Assembly: GCA_034664125.1 (NCBI GenBank)
Contig: JAXDIG010000024.1
Coordinates: 1 to 64,000, forward strand
DNA length: 64,000 bases
Origin: JACVRW01 sp034664125
GTDB lineage: Bacteria; Actinomycetota; Thermoleophilia; Solirubrobacterales; Thermoleophilaceae
Direction of reading: 5' to 3'
Shown: one piece after another, positions 49,229-57,727 of the stretch
Layout of the letters: every line of letters starts with the position of its first letter
Position numbering within the stretch: the stretch's first letter is position 1
Program-made: the position numbers and the translations under genes
The notes under the pieces: model-generated
What the model saw: only the letters and a program-made list of their open reading frames with translations
What the model was told of the DNA's origin: nothing
Database searches by the model: none

Positions 49229-50700
49229 CGGGGACCAGCTACAGCCAGATCCGCCCGGTAAGGGGAGGAGAGGGGCCGGCCACGAGGCCGGCCCCTCTTC
49301 CTCTGCACCCCCGGAGGGAGGAGTAGCTCTTGGAGTGCAGAGTCGAAGGCGGCAGGCAGCTCGCGCGCCTCCGGGAAGACGTGTGGGTCCGCGTAGAAAC
49401 CGAAGTGCAGGCGGTCGCGGTAGCCGAAGATCCCGATTGAGAGGGCGTGCCCCTGGGCGATCGGCACGACCGGGTGGGCCTCGATCAGCTCCGCGCCCAG
49501 CATGTACAGCGGGCAGCTCGGCCCCGGCACGTTCGAGATCGTGAGGTTGAACAGGCGCGGGCTCGCCACCGCCCGGGCGACGACACCGCGCGGCGGGTCG
49601 GGCAGCCTTCCGAGTGTGCCGAGCACCGTCTCCCGACCCGCCGTGCGGCCGTCGCGCTTGAACGCGGCGGTTGAGTGCTGGATGCGCGCCAGGCGCGCAC
49701 GCGCGCTCGACAGCTCCAGCGGCAGCGCGACGAACGCGAACGAGATGCGGTTGCCGAGCGTGCCGGCCTCGTCGTCCGATCGCACGTTCACCGGCACCAT
49801 CGCCTTGAGCGGGCGCGGCTCCTCGCCACGCGACAGCGCCGCGGCGCGCAGCGCGCCGGCCGCGAGCGCGAGGCAGACGTCGTTCACCGTGGCACCGGCG
49901 GCGCGCTTGACGTCGCGCACGTCCTGGAGGTCCACCGCGTGGCGCACGAGCGCACGCCGCGGGCCGATGCGCGCGTTCAGCGCCGAGGCGGGCGCCGGCC
50001 GCAGGAGGTCCTCTCCCGCGGCCAGCGCCGCCCGCCTCAACGTTCCCGCGATCCGCGACGCGGACGCGCGCGGCTCCCCTGCCATGCGCGCGGCGCCGCG
50101 CGCCGCGCGCAGGGACTCCTCGGCCCCCAACGCGACGACCCGCGCCGCCAGCCTCGTCGCTCCGGGCGCGGGCGGCGCCTCCCACGGCACCGGTAGCTCC
50201 GCAGCGCCATTCGGGTCGACGTCGAACAGCAGTTGAGCGACCTCGACCGCCGAGCGCCCATCCACCAGCGCGTGGTGGATCTTGGCCACCAGCCCGCAGC
50301 GGCCGTCGGCGAAGCGCGGCGCGAGGCGGATCTCCCACAGCGGCCGGTCGCGATCGAGCGGCGCCGAGAGCACGCTGTCGCAGAGCAACTCGAAGCGCTG
50401 GTCGTCCAGCGCGAGGCCGAGCGTCCCGAGCGGCAGCACGTGGTTGGCCACGTCGAAGTCCGGATCCTCGACCCAGAACGGCTCCCCCATGCCAGGCGGA
50501 GGCCAGGCCAGCCTGCAGCGAAAGCGCGGCACGCGCGCCAGGCGGCCGGCGATGTGGCGGCGCAGCCGCGTCAGGGTCGGGCGCGGCTCGCCGGGCGGCA
50601 CCCGGAACGTCGCGCTCCACGCCACGTGCATGTGCGCGCTGAGGCTCTCCACCCGCAGGAACGACCCGTCGATTGCTGAGAGCCGTTCGGCCACGTCCAC
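49225..50700 (-). CDS. Wax ester synthase/diacylglycerol acyltransferase (WS/DGAT)
   Basis: A 491-residue acyl-CoA:alcohol/diacylglycerol O-acyltransferase that makes storage wax esters or triacylglycerol at the membrane. The catalytic motif HHALVDG (HHxxxDG, about residues 139-145) is intact. Conserved PLWEIRLAPRFADGRCGLVA, VNDVCLALAAGALR, and the C-terminal NLTISNVPGP and GHALSIGIFGYRDRLHFGF are present. The start is GTG (VDVAERLSAIDG). The reading frame runs through the hairpin at 49269-49298, adding a basic tail, and its stop overlaps the protease stop by four bases. Confidence 0.92.
49269..49298. terminator. Perfect 13-bp hairpin terminator between convergent genes
   Basis: AGAGGGGCCGGCC and GGCCGGCCCCTCT pair perfectly around the loop ACGA, 40 bases after the protease stop. 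On the other strand it lies within the last codons of the WS/DGAT gene. Confidence 0.75.
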
Positions 50701-50790
50701 AGGATCGACAGCGGGCGGCTATCGATCATTGGACAGCTGTCGGAAATCCCGCGCCCCCGAATCGACACCAGGTCGAACCGCGGTGAGCCT

Positions 50791-52314
50791 TCACCGAACA
50801 ACCGTCGCGAAACCTCCACGGCGCGGGTCGCCGCCGCCGCTCAGCTCGCCCGTCTCCGGGTTGCGCGCCACGGCCTGGACCCCGCCGAAGAAGAGGTTCT
50901 GCTCGGCCCAGCGGCGGACGGTCCAGCCGCCCTGATCCAACTGGGCGAGCACCGCCTCGTCCACGCCCGGCTCCGCATCCACCTCGGGTCCCTCCACGTG
51001 GATGCGCGGGCGCGCCACGGCGGCCTCGGCCGGCAGGCCGTGGTCCACAACCGCGAGCAGCGTCTGCAGGATCGCCGAGCGGATCCGGTTGGAGCCGGCC
51101 GAGCCCAGGGCAACCTCGGGACGCCCGTCGCGCAGCGCCACCGTCGGGGCCATCATGCTCGGCACCCGCGCGCCCGGCTCGTGGCGGTGGTACCCGAGCG
51201 GGTTGAGGTCCTGCTCGCCGAGCATGTTGTTGAGGTGCATGCCGGTGCCGGGCACCACGACGCCCGAGCACGAACCGTTCGAGCAGGTGACCGTGGCGCA
51301 GCCGCCGTCGGCGTCCATCACCGAGATGTGCGTGGTGTTCCCAAGCCGCGAGCGCACCTCGGTGGCCACGTTGTCCAGGGCGTCCTTGCGCAGGAAGCGC
51401 TCCAGGTAGCCCTCCTGGCCCAGCCCGGCGAGGAACTCCTCGTCGCGGGCGCGATTGGTCGAGGCGATCACCTCGGCGATCACGCCGGGGCCGTGCGGGC
51501 GCTCCAGCCGCTCGAGGATGCCGAGCGCGTCCGCGATCAGGATCCCGCCGGAGGAGGGCGGCGGGTTCGTGAGCACCTGCAGGCCCTGATAGGTCACGCT
51601 GGCCGGCTCGCGCTCGACCACCTCGTAGGCGGCCAGGTCCTCGCGGGTGAGCAGGCCGCCGCGCTCGAGCACCCATTCGCTGCACTCGTCCGCGACGTCG
51701 CCCGTGTAGAGGAACCCGGGGCCCTCGGCGCCAAGGCGATCCAGCAGGTCGCCCAGCTCGGGAAAGTGGAACAGGTCGCCCTCGCGCAGCAGGTCGCCGC
51801 CGGGGGCGTACAGCTCCGCGCACTCGGGGGTCGAGCGGAAGATCGGCGCGAGGATCTCGAACAGGAACGCCTGCATCGGCACGACGTCGACACCGTCGCG
51901 AGCCGCCTGGGCGGGCCCGGCCGTGAGCTGTCCCAGCCCAACGCTGCCGAAGCGCTCGAGCGCCTGCGACAGCCCCAGCGGGTTGCCGTAGGCCCCGCAG
52001 GAGGACGGGCCCACGTTGAAGCGCTGGACGGCGTCCTCGGAGAAGTGGATGTCGATCGGGGTGAGCTCGGCGGGCTCGGGGTTGTGCAGGCCCCGCGCGG
52101 GCGCGGCGACGAAGAAGTCCAGCAGGTGGTCCTCCCCATCCTCCGTGTGCACGAGCATGAAGCCGCCGGCCCCCGGTCCGGTCAGCGGCGACTCCGCCAC
52201 CCAGGACATCAGCACGCACGCCACGGCCGCGTCGACGGCGTTGCCGCCGTCGCGCAATACGTCGGCCCCGGCGCGCGCGGTCACCGGATGCCCTGCGGCT
52301 ACCACCCCTCTCAT
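50791..52314 (-). CDS. ggt: Gamma-glutamyltransferase family protein
   Basis: A 507-residue N-terminal-nucleophile enzyme that cuts gamma-glutamyl bonds such as those of glutathione. It should self-cleave before the Thr of NTTHISVMDADGG (about residue 325), giving large and small chains. Other family parts are DGGNAVDAAVACVLMSWVAE, GPGAGGFMLV and the substrate loop SMMAPTVALRDGRPEVALGS. There is no signal peptide, although classic enzymes are exported. Actinobacteria usually lack glutathione, so another gamma-glutamyl compound is likely. TACGGT ends 6 bases before the ATG, next to the ftsZ stop. Confidence 0.9.
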   Translation of the reverse strand: MRGVVAAGHPVTARAGADVLRDGGNAVDAAVACVLMSWVAESPLTGPGAGGFMLVHTEDGEDHLLDFFVAAPARGLHNPEPAELTPIDIHFSEDAVQRFNVGPSSCGAYGNPLGLSQALERFGSVGLGQLTAGPAQAARDGVDVVPMQAFLFEILAPIFRSTPECAELYAPGGDLLREGDLFHFPELGDLLDRLGAEGPGFLYTGDVADECSEWVLERGGLLTREDLAAYEVVEREPASVTYQGLQVLTNPPPSSGGILIADALGILERLERPHGPGVIAEVIASTNRARDEEFLAGLGQEGYLERFLRKDALDNVATEVRSRLGNTTHISVMDADGGCATVTCSNGSCSGVVVPGTGMHLNNMLGEQDLNPLGYHRHEPGARVPSMMAPTVALRDGRPEVALGSAGSNRIRSAILQTLLAVVDHGLPAEAAVARPRIHVEGPEVDAEPGVDEAVLAQLDQGGWTVRRWAEQNLFFGGVQAVARNPETGELSGGGDPRRGGFATVVR

Positions 52315-52320
52315 GAGGGG

Positions 52321-52326
52321 ACCGTA
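52321..52326 (-). promoter_or_regulatory. -10 hexamer TACGGT, leaderless start
   Basis: On the minus strand it ends 6 bases before the ATG at 52314 and begins one base after the ftsZ stop codon. Confidence 0.5.
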
Positions 52327-52327
52327 G

Positions 52328-53848
52328 CTAGCGGGGGATGAACTCGGGCACGTCGATGTCGGCGAGCACGCCCTCGTCGCGCTCCCGCTCGCGGCCGCGC
52401 CGCACGCGCGGCTCGGCGTCGGCAGGGATGCGCGACTCGCGGCTGTCGCCGCGGGGAGTGGCTCTGTGCTGCGGGCGGTCGCCGTAGCCGGTGGCCACGA
52501 CCGTCACCCAGCACTGGTCCTCGACCTTCTCGTCGACCATGGCGCCGAAGATGATGTTGGCGTCCGGGTGGGCGGCCTCGGCCACCGCCTTGGCGGCCTC
52601 GTTGACCTCCCACAGGGAGAGGTCGCGCCCGCCGGTCACCGACAGCAGGATCGAGCGGGCTCCCTCCAGCGACGTCTCGAGCAGCGGCGACTCGATCGCG
52701 TGCTCCACCGCGTCCATCGCGCGGTGCTCACCCGCGCCCATGCCGATCCCGAGCAGCGCCTGGCCGGCCTGCTGCATGATCGTCCGCACGTCGGCGAAGT
52801 CGAGGTTGATCAGGCCGGGCAGGGTGATCAGGTCGGAGATGCCCTGCACGCCCTGGCGCAGCACGTCGTCGGCCACGCGGAAGGCGTCGACCATCGAGGT
52901 GGACTTGTCGAGCACCGTGAGCAGGCGCGCGTTCGGGATCACGATCAGCGTGTCGACCTCGCGGGCCAGGTCCTCCACGCCCTGGTCGGCCTGCTCGCCG
53001 CGCCGCGCCCCCTCGAAGGAGAACGGCTTGGTGACGATGCCGACCGTGAGGGCGCCCACCTCGCGCGAGATGCGCGCGACGACGGGGGCCGCTCCGGTGC
53101 CGGTGCCGCCACCGGCGCCGGCGGTGATGAACACCATGTCGGAGCCCTTGAGCATGCTCTTCAGCTCGTCGTAGTCCTCCATCGCCGCGGCGTACCCGAG
53201 CTCGGGGTTCGACCCGGAGCCGAGCCCGCGCGTGATCTCGCTGCCGATGTGCAGGCGGTTGTGCGCGGCGGACTGCTCGAGGGACTGGGTGTCGGTGTTG
53301 ACGGCGAGGAACTCGACGCCCTCGACCTCGGCCTCGATCATGCGGTTGACGGCGTTGACGCCGGCGCCGCCGACGCCGACCACGCGCAGCACGGGCTCGG
53401 TGACCTTGGTGCCTGACGGCATGGCGTACGGCGAGCGCTCGGGCTCGGCGGGCTCGTGGCGCACAGGCGCCGGTGCCGAGTCGCGGTCGAGGATGTTCTC
53501 CGGGATGTCCGGCGAGAACACCGAGCGCAGGCGCTCCTCGGGCGAGGGCACGCCGTCGTAGCGGCTCCAGCCGCGCTCGCGGTGCGACTCCTCCTCGCGC
53601 CGGCGCGCGCGCTCCTCGGCGCGGCGGGCGGCCTGCGTGGCGCGCTGCTCGAACGAGCTGTCCTCGGAGCGCTGTTCGGAGGCCTGAGGCTCGGGCACCT
53701 GCCGGGTCGCCTGGGGCGCCGGCCCGTCCTCGGGCAGCGGGCGGCCGGTGCGCGGCTCGCTCGGCGCCTGGGCCTCCTGGCGCTGCGCCTCGGGCTTACC
53801 GTCGTCCTCCGTCTTCCGGAAGAGCTGGGCCAGGGGCCCTTCGCGCAT
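52328..53848 (-). CDS. ftsZ: Cell-division tubulin FtsZ with long N-terminal extension
   Basis: A 506-residue protein that polymerises with GTP into the division ring. The core starts near residue 151 (EPVLRVVGVGGAGVNAVNRM). It has the tubulin signature AGAGGGTGTGAAPVVARI, SFEGARRGEQADQGVEDL and the T7 loop GLINLDFADVRTIMQQAG with its catalytic Asp. The C-terminal partner peptide is IDVPEFIPR. The first 150 residues, absent from ordinary FtsZ, are Gln/Glu/Arg-rich with a likely coiled coil (ATQAARRAEERARRREEE). The ATG at 53848, 10 bases after the parA stop, has GAGGGCGAG upstream, so this extension is real. Confidence 0.93.
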   Translation of the reverse strand: MREGPLAQLFRKTEDDGKPEAQRQEAQAPSEPRTGRPLPEDGPAPQATRQVPEPQASEQRSEDSSFEQRATQAARRAEERARRREEESHRERGWSRYDGVPSPEERLRSVFSPDIPENILDRDSAPAPVRHEPAEPERSPYAMPSGTKVTEPVLRVVGVGGAGVNAVNRMIEAEVEGVEFLAVNTDTQSLEQSAAHNRLHIGSEITRGLGSGSNPELGYAAAMEDYDELKSMLKGSDMVFITAGAGGGTGTGAAPVVARISREVGALTVGIVTKPFSFEGARRGEQADQGVEDLAREVDTLIVIPNARLLTVLDKSTSMVDAFRVADDVLRQGVQGISDLITLPGLINLDFADVRTIMQQAGQALLGIGMGAGEHRAMDAVEHAIESPLLETSLEGARSILLSVTGGRDLSLWEVNEAAKAVAEAAHPDANIIFGAMVDEKVEDQCWVTVVATGYGDRPQHRATPRGDSRESRIPADAEPRVRRGRERERDEGVLADIDVPEFIPR

Positions 53849-53858
53849 GCTCGCCCTC

Positions 53859-54626
53859 TTACCGCTTGCCATTCGCCAGGACCTCCTCCGCCAGTTGCCG
53901 GTAGGCGTACGCCGCCTTGCCGTCGGGGTCGTACTTGAGAACCGACATCCCCTTGACCGGAGCCTCGGCGAACCGGACCGTCTTGTTGATGCGCGAGGCG
54001 AAGACGCGATCCCCGAAGTTCTCCTCCAGGATCTCGATCGCCTCCTTGGCATGCACGGTGCGATTGTCCACCAGGGTCGGCAGGATGCCCTCTATCTCGA
54101 TATCCGGGTTGAGCTCTTCGCGAACCATGGACAGCGTGTTCTGGAGCTGAATCAGCCCACGCATCGAGAGATATTCGCATTGCACGGGGACGATTACCTT
54201 CTGGGAGGCCGTCAGGGCGTTGATCGTGAGCAGCCCCAGGCTCGGCGGAGTGTCGATGAACATGTAGTCGTAGTCCTCTTGAATCGGGGCGAGCGCCTTC
54301 TTCAGCGCGCGCTCGCGACCGATCATGGTGGACATGGCGATCTCCGCTCCGGCCAGGTCGATCGACGCGCACGCGATGTCCACCTCGCGCTTGCGGATCA
54401 CCTCGCGGATCGAGACCTGGTGCACCAGCACGTCGTACATCGACACCTCGAGCGTGTCGGGGTCGATGCCCTGGCTCATCGTCAGATTGCCCTGCGGATC
54501 GAGATCGATGCAGAGAACGCGGTGATCCTTCTCGGCGAACGCCGCGGCAAGGTTGAGGGTGGTGGTCGTCTTCGCCACGCCGCCCTTCTGATTGGTGAAC
54601 GCTATGACCTTGGCCGTCTGCGTCAC
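53859..54626 (-). CDS. parA: ParA/Soj-family ATPase
   Basis: A 255-residue deviant-Walker ATPase of the chromosome-partitioning group. The P-loop FTNQKGGVAKTTTTLNLA has the signature lysine (here Lys-Gly-Gly-Val-Ala-Lys-Thr). Walker A' is VLCIDLDPQGNLT, and the Walker B region is YMFIDTPPSLGLLTINAL. The C-terminus GKAAYAYRQLAEEVLANG is Soj-like. No ParB gene or parS site is in the window. It starts at GTG with GGAGG five bases upstream and lies 10 bases ahead of ftsZ, so the pair is one operon; a role in placing the division ring, as with MipZ, is possible. Confidence 0.92.
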   Translation of the reverse strand: MTQTAKVIAFTNQKGGVAKTTTTLNLAAAFAEKDHRVLCIDLDPQGNLTMSQGIDPDTLEVSMYDVLVHQVSIREVIRKREVDIACASIDLAGAEIAMSTMIGRERALKKALAPIQEDYDYMFIDTPPSLGLLTINALTASQKVIVPVQCEYLSMRGLIQLQNTLSMVREELNPDIEIEGILPTLVDNRTVHAKEAIEILEENFGDRVFASRINKTVRFAEAPVKGMSVLKYDPDGKAAYAYRQLAEEVLANGKR

Positions 54627-54699
54627 GCGTGCCTCCGGAGTAGTCCCATTACGAAGGGCGTATTCGCACGCGGAGAGGGGATTCCTTCCGACGGAGGCG

Positions 54700-55668
54700 C
54701 TATGGAGCGCCGGCCGCCCAGAGCGCCTCGTCGGCCCAGGGGCCCACGATGACCTTGTCGGGGTCGTGCCCGCCGGCCTCGGCGCGGCGCAGCGCCAGCA
54801 GCTGCAGGCGCGCGGTCAGCGGGATCTGGGCCATCAGCTCGTCGGCCGGCTCGGGCTGGTCGAGCTCCCTGACCGCCAGGCCCGCGGTGCGTGCGGCGGC
54901 GGCGAGCCGGGGCAGGAAGCCGTCCGCGTCGCGGCTCGCGTCGAGGACGATCAGGGCGTCGTCGGCCCCCAGGGGCACCGCGTTGCCGTGCAGCAGGTAC
55001 TCGGCGTCGTAGCCCTCGGCCGGGAGGCGGGACGCCTCGCGCAGCTTGAGCGCGCCCTCGCGGGCCGTGACGGCGCCGGGACCGAGGCCGGCGAGCACCA
55101 GCAGGCGGCCTCGCTCGGGCACGTCGTCGAGGCCGGGATCCGCGAGCGCGGCCTCGGTCGCGTCGGCGGCGGCCACAACCGCCTCGGGCCCGAGGCCCTC
55201 GGCGCCCAGCGCGCCCGCGATCAGCGCCAGGACCGCCAGCGCGGAGGTGTAGCTACGCGTGTAGGTCTCCGCGCGCTCACGCTCGCCGGTTTCGATCGCC
55301 TCTGGCCAGCCGACGCCCGCCGCGGTGATCGAGACGGTTTGCGCGCCTAGGTCGAGCGCGCGCCGGCGCGCGGCCCGCGCGTATGCGGTTTCGCCGGTGT
55401 GCGAGAGCAGGATCACTCCGTCGCCGGCCCGCAGCGGCGCCCGGCGGGCGAAATCGTTCGAGTTCGCGAAGCGGGCGTCGACGCCCGCTCGGCCCAGCAT
55501 CGCCGCGCCCAGCTCCGCCGCGTGCCAGCTCGTCCCCGTGCCGACCAGCCAGACGCGCTCGCCCGCGGCCACCTGCTTGGCGGCGCGCGGCAGGTCGAGG
55601 CCAGCGAGGCGGCGCAGTTCGCCGGGCTGGGCGTGGATGGCGCGCTCGAGCTCCGTCAAGGGCGTCAC
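54700..55668 (-). CDS. SIS-domain sugar isomerase-like protein
   Basis: A 322-residue protein with two SIS domains that bind sugar phosphates: WLVGTGTSWHAAELGAAML and ILLSHTGETAYARAARRRAL in the first, LLVLAGLGPGAVTAREGALK and DAEYLLHGNAVPLGADDALI in the second. This is the isomerase half of GlmS without the glutaminase half, as in AgaS/FrlB-type deglycases or isomerases. The catalytic Glu is likely in REGALKLREAS. The GTG at 55668 is divergent from the Get3-like pair with 15 bases between; a TTG three codons on is an alternative start. Confidence 0.85.
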   Translation of the reverse strand: MTPLTELERAIHAQPGELRRLAGLDLPRAAKQVAAGERVWLVGTGTSWHAAELGAAMLGRAGVDARFANSNDFARRAPLRAGDGVILLSHTGETAYARAARRRALDLGAQTVSITAAGVGWPEAIETGERERAETYTRSYTSALAVLALIAGALGAEGLGPEAVVAAADATEAALADPGLDDVPERGRLLVLAGLGPGAVTAREGALKLREASRLPAEGYDAEYLLHGNAVPLGADDALIVLDASRDADGFLPRLAAAARTAGLAVRELDQPEPADELMAQIPLTARLQLLALRRAEAGGHDPDKVIVGPWADEALWAAGAP

Positions 55669-55670
55669 GC

Positions 55671-55676
55671 TAGCGT
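55671..55676 (+). promoter_or_regulatory. -10 hexamer TAGCGT, leaderless start
   Basis: It ends 7 bases before the ATG at 55684. It is part of the palindrome ACGCTAGCGT shared with the divergent SIS gene. Confidence 0.5.
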
Positions 55677-55683
55677 CCGACCG

Positions 55684-56613
55684 ATGTCCGCGCTCCTCGA
55701 CAAGCGACTGGTGGTGGTGACCGGCAAGGGCGGCGTGGGCAAGACGACGGTCGCGGCCGCCCTCGGGCTGCTCGCGGCCCGGAGCGGGAGACGCACGGTC
55801 GTCTGCGAGGTGGCGCAGCAGGAGCGCGTGGCCGGGCTGTTCGGCGTCCACGACGTGGGACACCGCGAGCTGGAGCTGGCCCCCGGCCTGTTCTCGGTGT
55901 CGGTCCAGCCCGAGCGCGCCATGCACGAGTGGCTGCGCCACCAGCTCAAGTCCGGGGCCCTCGCCGGCCTGCTCGGGCACAGCCGGCTGTTCGGGTACCT
56001 CACCGCTGCCGCCCCCGGCGTGACCGAGCTGGTGACGATGGGCAAGGTCTGGGACCTGGCGCAGGCGAAGCGCCGCACCGGCGGGTCGACGTTCGACACG
56101 GTGATCATGGATGCCCCGGCCACCGGGCACGCGCTCGCTCTGCTGCGCGCGCCGCGCACCTACGCGAACATCGCGCGCGTAGGGCCGATCGCCCGCCAGG
56201 CGGCCTCCATCGACGGGTTCCTGCGCGACCGGTCGGCCACCGGCGTGCTGTCCGTGGCCCTGCCGGAGGAGATGCCGGTGAACGAAACAGTGGACCTCGA
56301 GCGGCGGCTCGGCGAGGACCTCGGGCTCGAGATCGACCAGGTCGTGGCGAACGCCGTGCTGCCCGCCCGCTTCTCCTCCGGCGAGGCGAAGCGGCTGCGC
56401 AAGCTCGACGGGCGCGGGACCGGCAAGGCGGCGCAGGCCGCCGTGGCCGCGGCGCTGGTCGAGCACCAGCGCGCCCGCTCGCAGCAGGAGGAGCTCGAGC
56501 GCCTGCGGGCGGAGGTCCGCGCGCCGGTGACCACGCTGCCCTACCTGTTCGAGCCCGAGCCGCAGCGGCGCGAGCTCGAGCTGCTGTCGGACAGGCTGGA
56601 GGAGACGCTGTGA
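55684..56613 (+). CDS. Get3/ArsA-like ATPase, first of pair
   Basis: A 309-residue deviant-Walker ATPase. P-loop VVVTGKGGVGKTTVAAALG, switch I-like VCEVAQQERVAGLFG (with the usual Asp replaced), and VIMDAPATGHALALLRAPR. It matches the smaller, diverged partner of the Get3-like pair known in mycobacteria as Rv3679. The protein lacks cysteines of ArsA metal sites, so arsenite export is unlikely. It overlaps the second ATPase by four bases; the two probably form a heteromer. Confidence 0.9.
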   Translation: MSALLDKRLVVVTGKGGVGKTTVAAALGLLAARSGRRTVVCEVAQQERVAGLFGVHDVGHRELELAPGLFSVSVQPERAMHEWLRHQLKSGALAGLLGHSRLFGYLTAAAPGVTELVTMGKVWDLAQAKRRTGGSTFDTVIMDAPATGHALALLRAPRTYANIARVGPIARQAASIDGFLRDRSATGVLSVALPEEMPVNETVDLERRLGEDLGLEIDQVVANAVLPARFSSGEAKRLRKLDGRGTGKAAQAAVAAALVEHQRARSQQEELERLRAEVRAPVTTLPYLFEPEPQRRELELLSDRLEETL

Positions 56614-57671
56614 TCGAGGACTGGCTCGAGCGCAAGCAGGTCTGCATCTGCGCGGGCTCCGGCGGGGTGGGCAAGACCACGGCGTCGGCGGCGATCGCAC
56701 TCGGCATGGCCGCGCGCGGCAAGACGGTGGCCGTGCTCACGATCGACCCGGCGCGGCGGCTCGCGAACGCGCTCGGGCTGCGCGAGCTCGGCAACGAGGA
56801 GCGGCGCGTGGACGCCGGAGTGGACGGCGAGCTGTGGGCGATGATGCTCGACGCCAAGCGCACCTTCGACGAGCTGATCGAGTGGCACGCGCCGGACGAG
56901 CGCACGCGCGACGCCGTGCTCTCGAACCGCATCTACCAGGAGCTGTCCAACGCGCTGGCGGGCTCGCAGGAGTACATGGCGATGGAGAAGCTGTACGAGC
57001 TGAGCCAGGAGGGCCGCTACGACCTGCTCGTGCTCGACACGCCGCCCACCCGCAACGCGCTGGACTTCCTCGACGCCCCGCGGAAGCTCTCGGAGTTCAT
57101 CGACTCGCGCTCGCTGCACCTGCTGATGGCGCCGGGGCGGTTCGGGCTGAAGGTGCTCGGCAGGGGCACGGACGTCGCGCTCTCGGTGATGAAGCGAGCC
57201 ACGGGCATCGACCTGCTGCAGGACCTCGGCGAGTTCTTCCGCTCCTTCGGCGGCATGACCGAGGGCTTCCGCGAGCGCGCCGGGCGCGTGAACGAGCTGC
57301 TCGGTCAGCGCAGCACGGCGTTCGTGCTGGTCACCTCGCCGCGGCGCGACGCGGTCGACGAGGGGATCTACTTCCACCGCCGGCTAAAGGACTCCGGTCT
57401 GCCGTTCGCGGGGGTGATCGCGAACCGGGTGCAGATCGGCGGGGGGCCGGCCAAGCGCCGCGAGCTCGAGGACCTTCTCGGCGCCGAGCTGGGCGCGAAG
57501 GTGTACGACAGCTACGACGGGACCCGCCGCCTGGCGGAGCGCGACCAGGCCAACCTGACCCTCCTGCGCCGCCGGCTCGGCCGCACACCGCTGATCGAGG
57601 TGCCCCACCTGCCGGACGACGTGCACGACCTGGACGGCCTGCGGCGGATGGACAAGTTCCTGTTCGACTAG
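56610..57671 (+). CDS. Get3/ArsA-like ATPase, second of pair
   Basis: A 353-residue ATPase starting at GTG inside the previous stop. P-loop CICAGSGGVGKTTASAAIAL, Walker A' VAVLTIDPARRLANALGL and Walker B LLVLDTPPTRNALDFLDAP are intact. A hydrophobic helical subdomain (SEFIDSRSLHLLMAPGRFGL) resembles the client-binding part of Get3. It corresponds to mycobacterial Rv3680, studied with Rv3679 as a bacterial Get3-like complex. No arsenic genes are near. A terminator hairpin follows at once. Confidence 0.92.
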   Translation: MIEDWLERKQVCICAGSGGVGKTTASAAIALGMAARGKTVAVLTIDPARRLANALGLRELGNEERRVDAGVDGELWAMMLDAKRTFDELIEWHAPDERTRDAVLSNRIYQELSNALAGSQEYMAMEKLYELSQEGRYDLLVLDTPPTRNALDFLDAPRKLSEFIDSRSLHLLMAPGRFGLKVLGRGTDVALSVMKRATGIDLLQDLGEFFRSFGGMTEGFRERAGRVNELLGQRSTAFVLVTSPRRDAVDEGIYFHRRLKDSGLPFAGVIANRVQIGGGPAKRRELEDLLGAELGAKVYDSYDGTRRLAERDQANLTLLRRRLGRTPLIEVPHLPDDVHDLDGLRRMDKFLFD

Positions 57672-57680
57672 GCCGTGAGA

Positions 57681-57715
57681 GGGAGCTTTCCGGACAATAT
57701 GACTGGAAACCTCCC
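57681..57715. terminator. Hairpin between convergent genes
   Basis: GGGAG-C-TTTCC pairs with GGAAA-C-CTCCC (two 5-bp helices with one C-C mismatch, 13-base A+T-rich loop). It lies 10 bases after the ATPase stop and 13 bases from the convergent gene's stop. Confidence 0.65.
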
Positions 57716-57727
57716 CCGCACTCGGAG

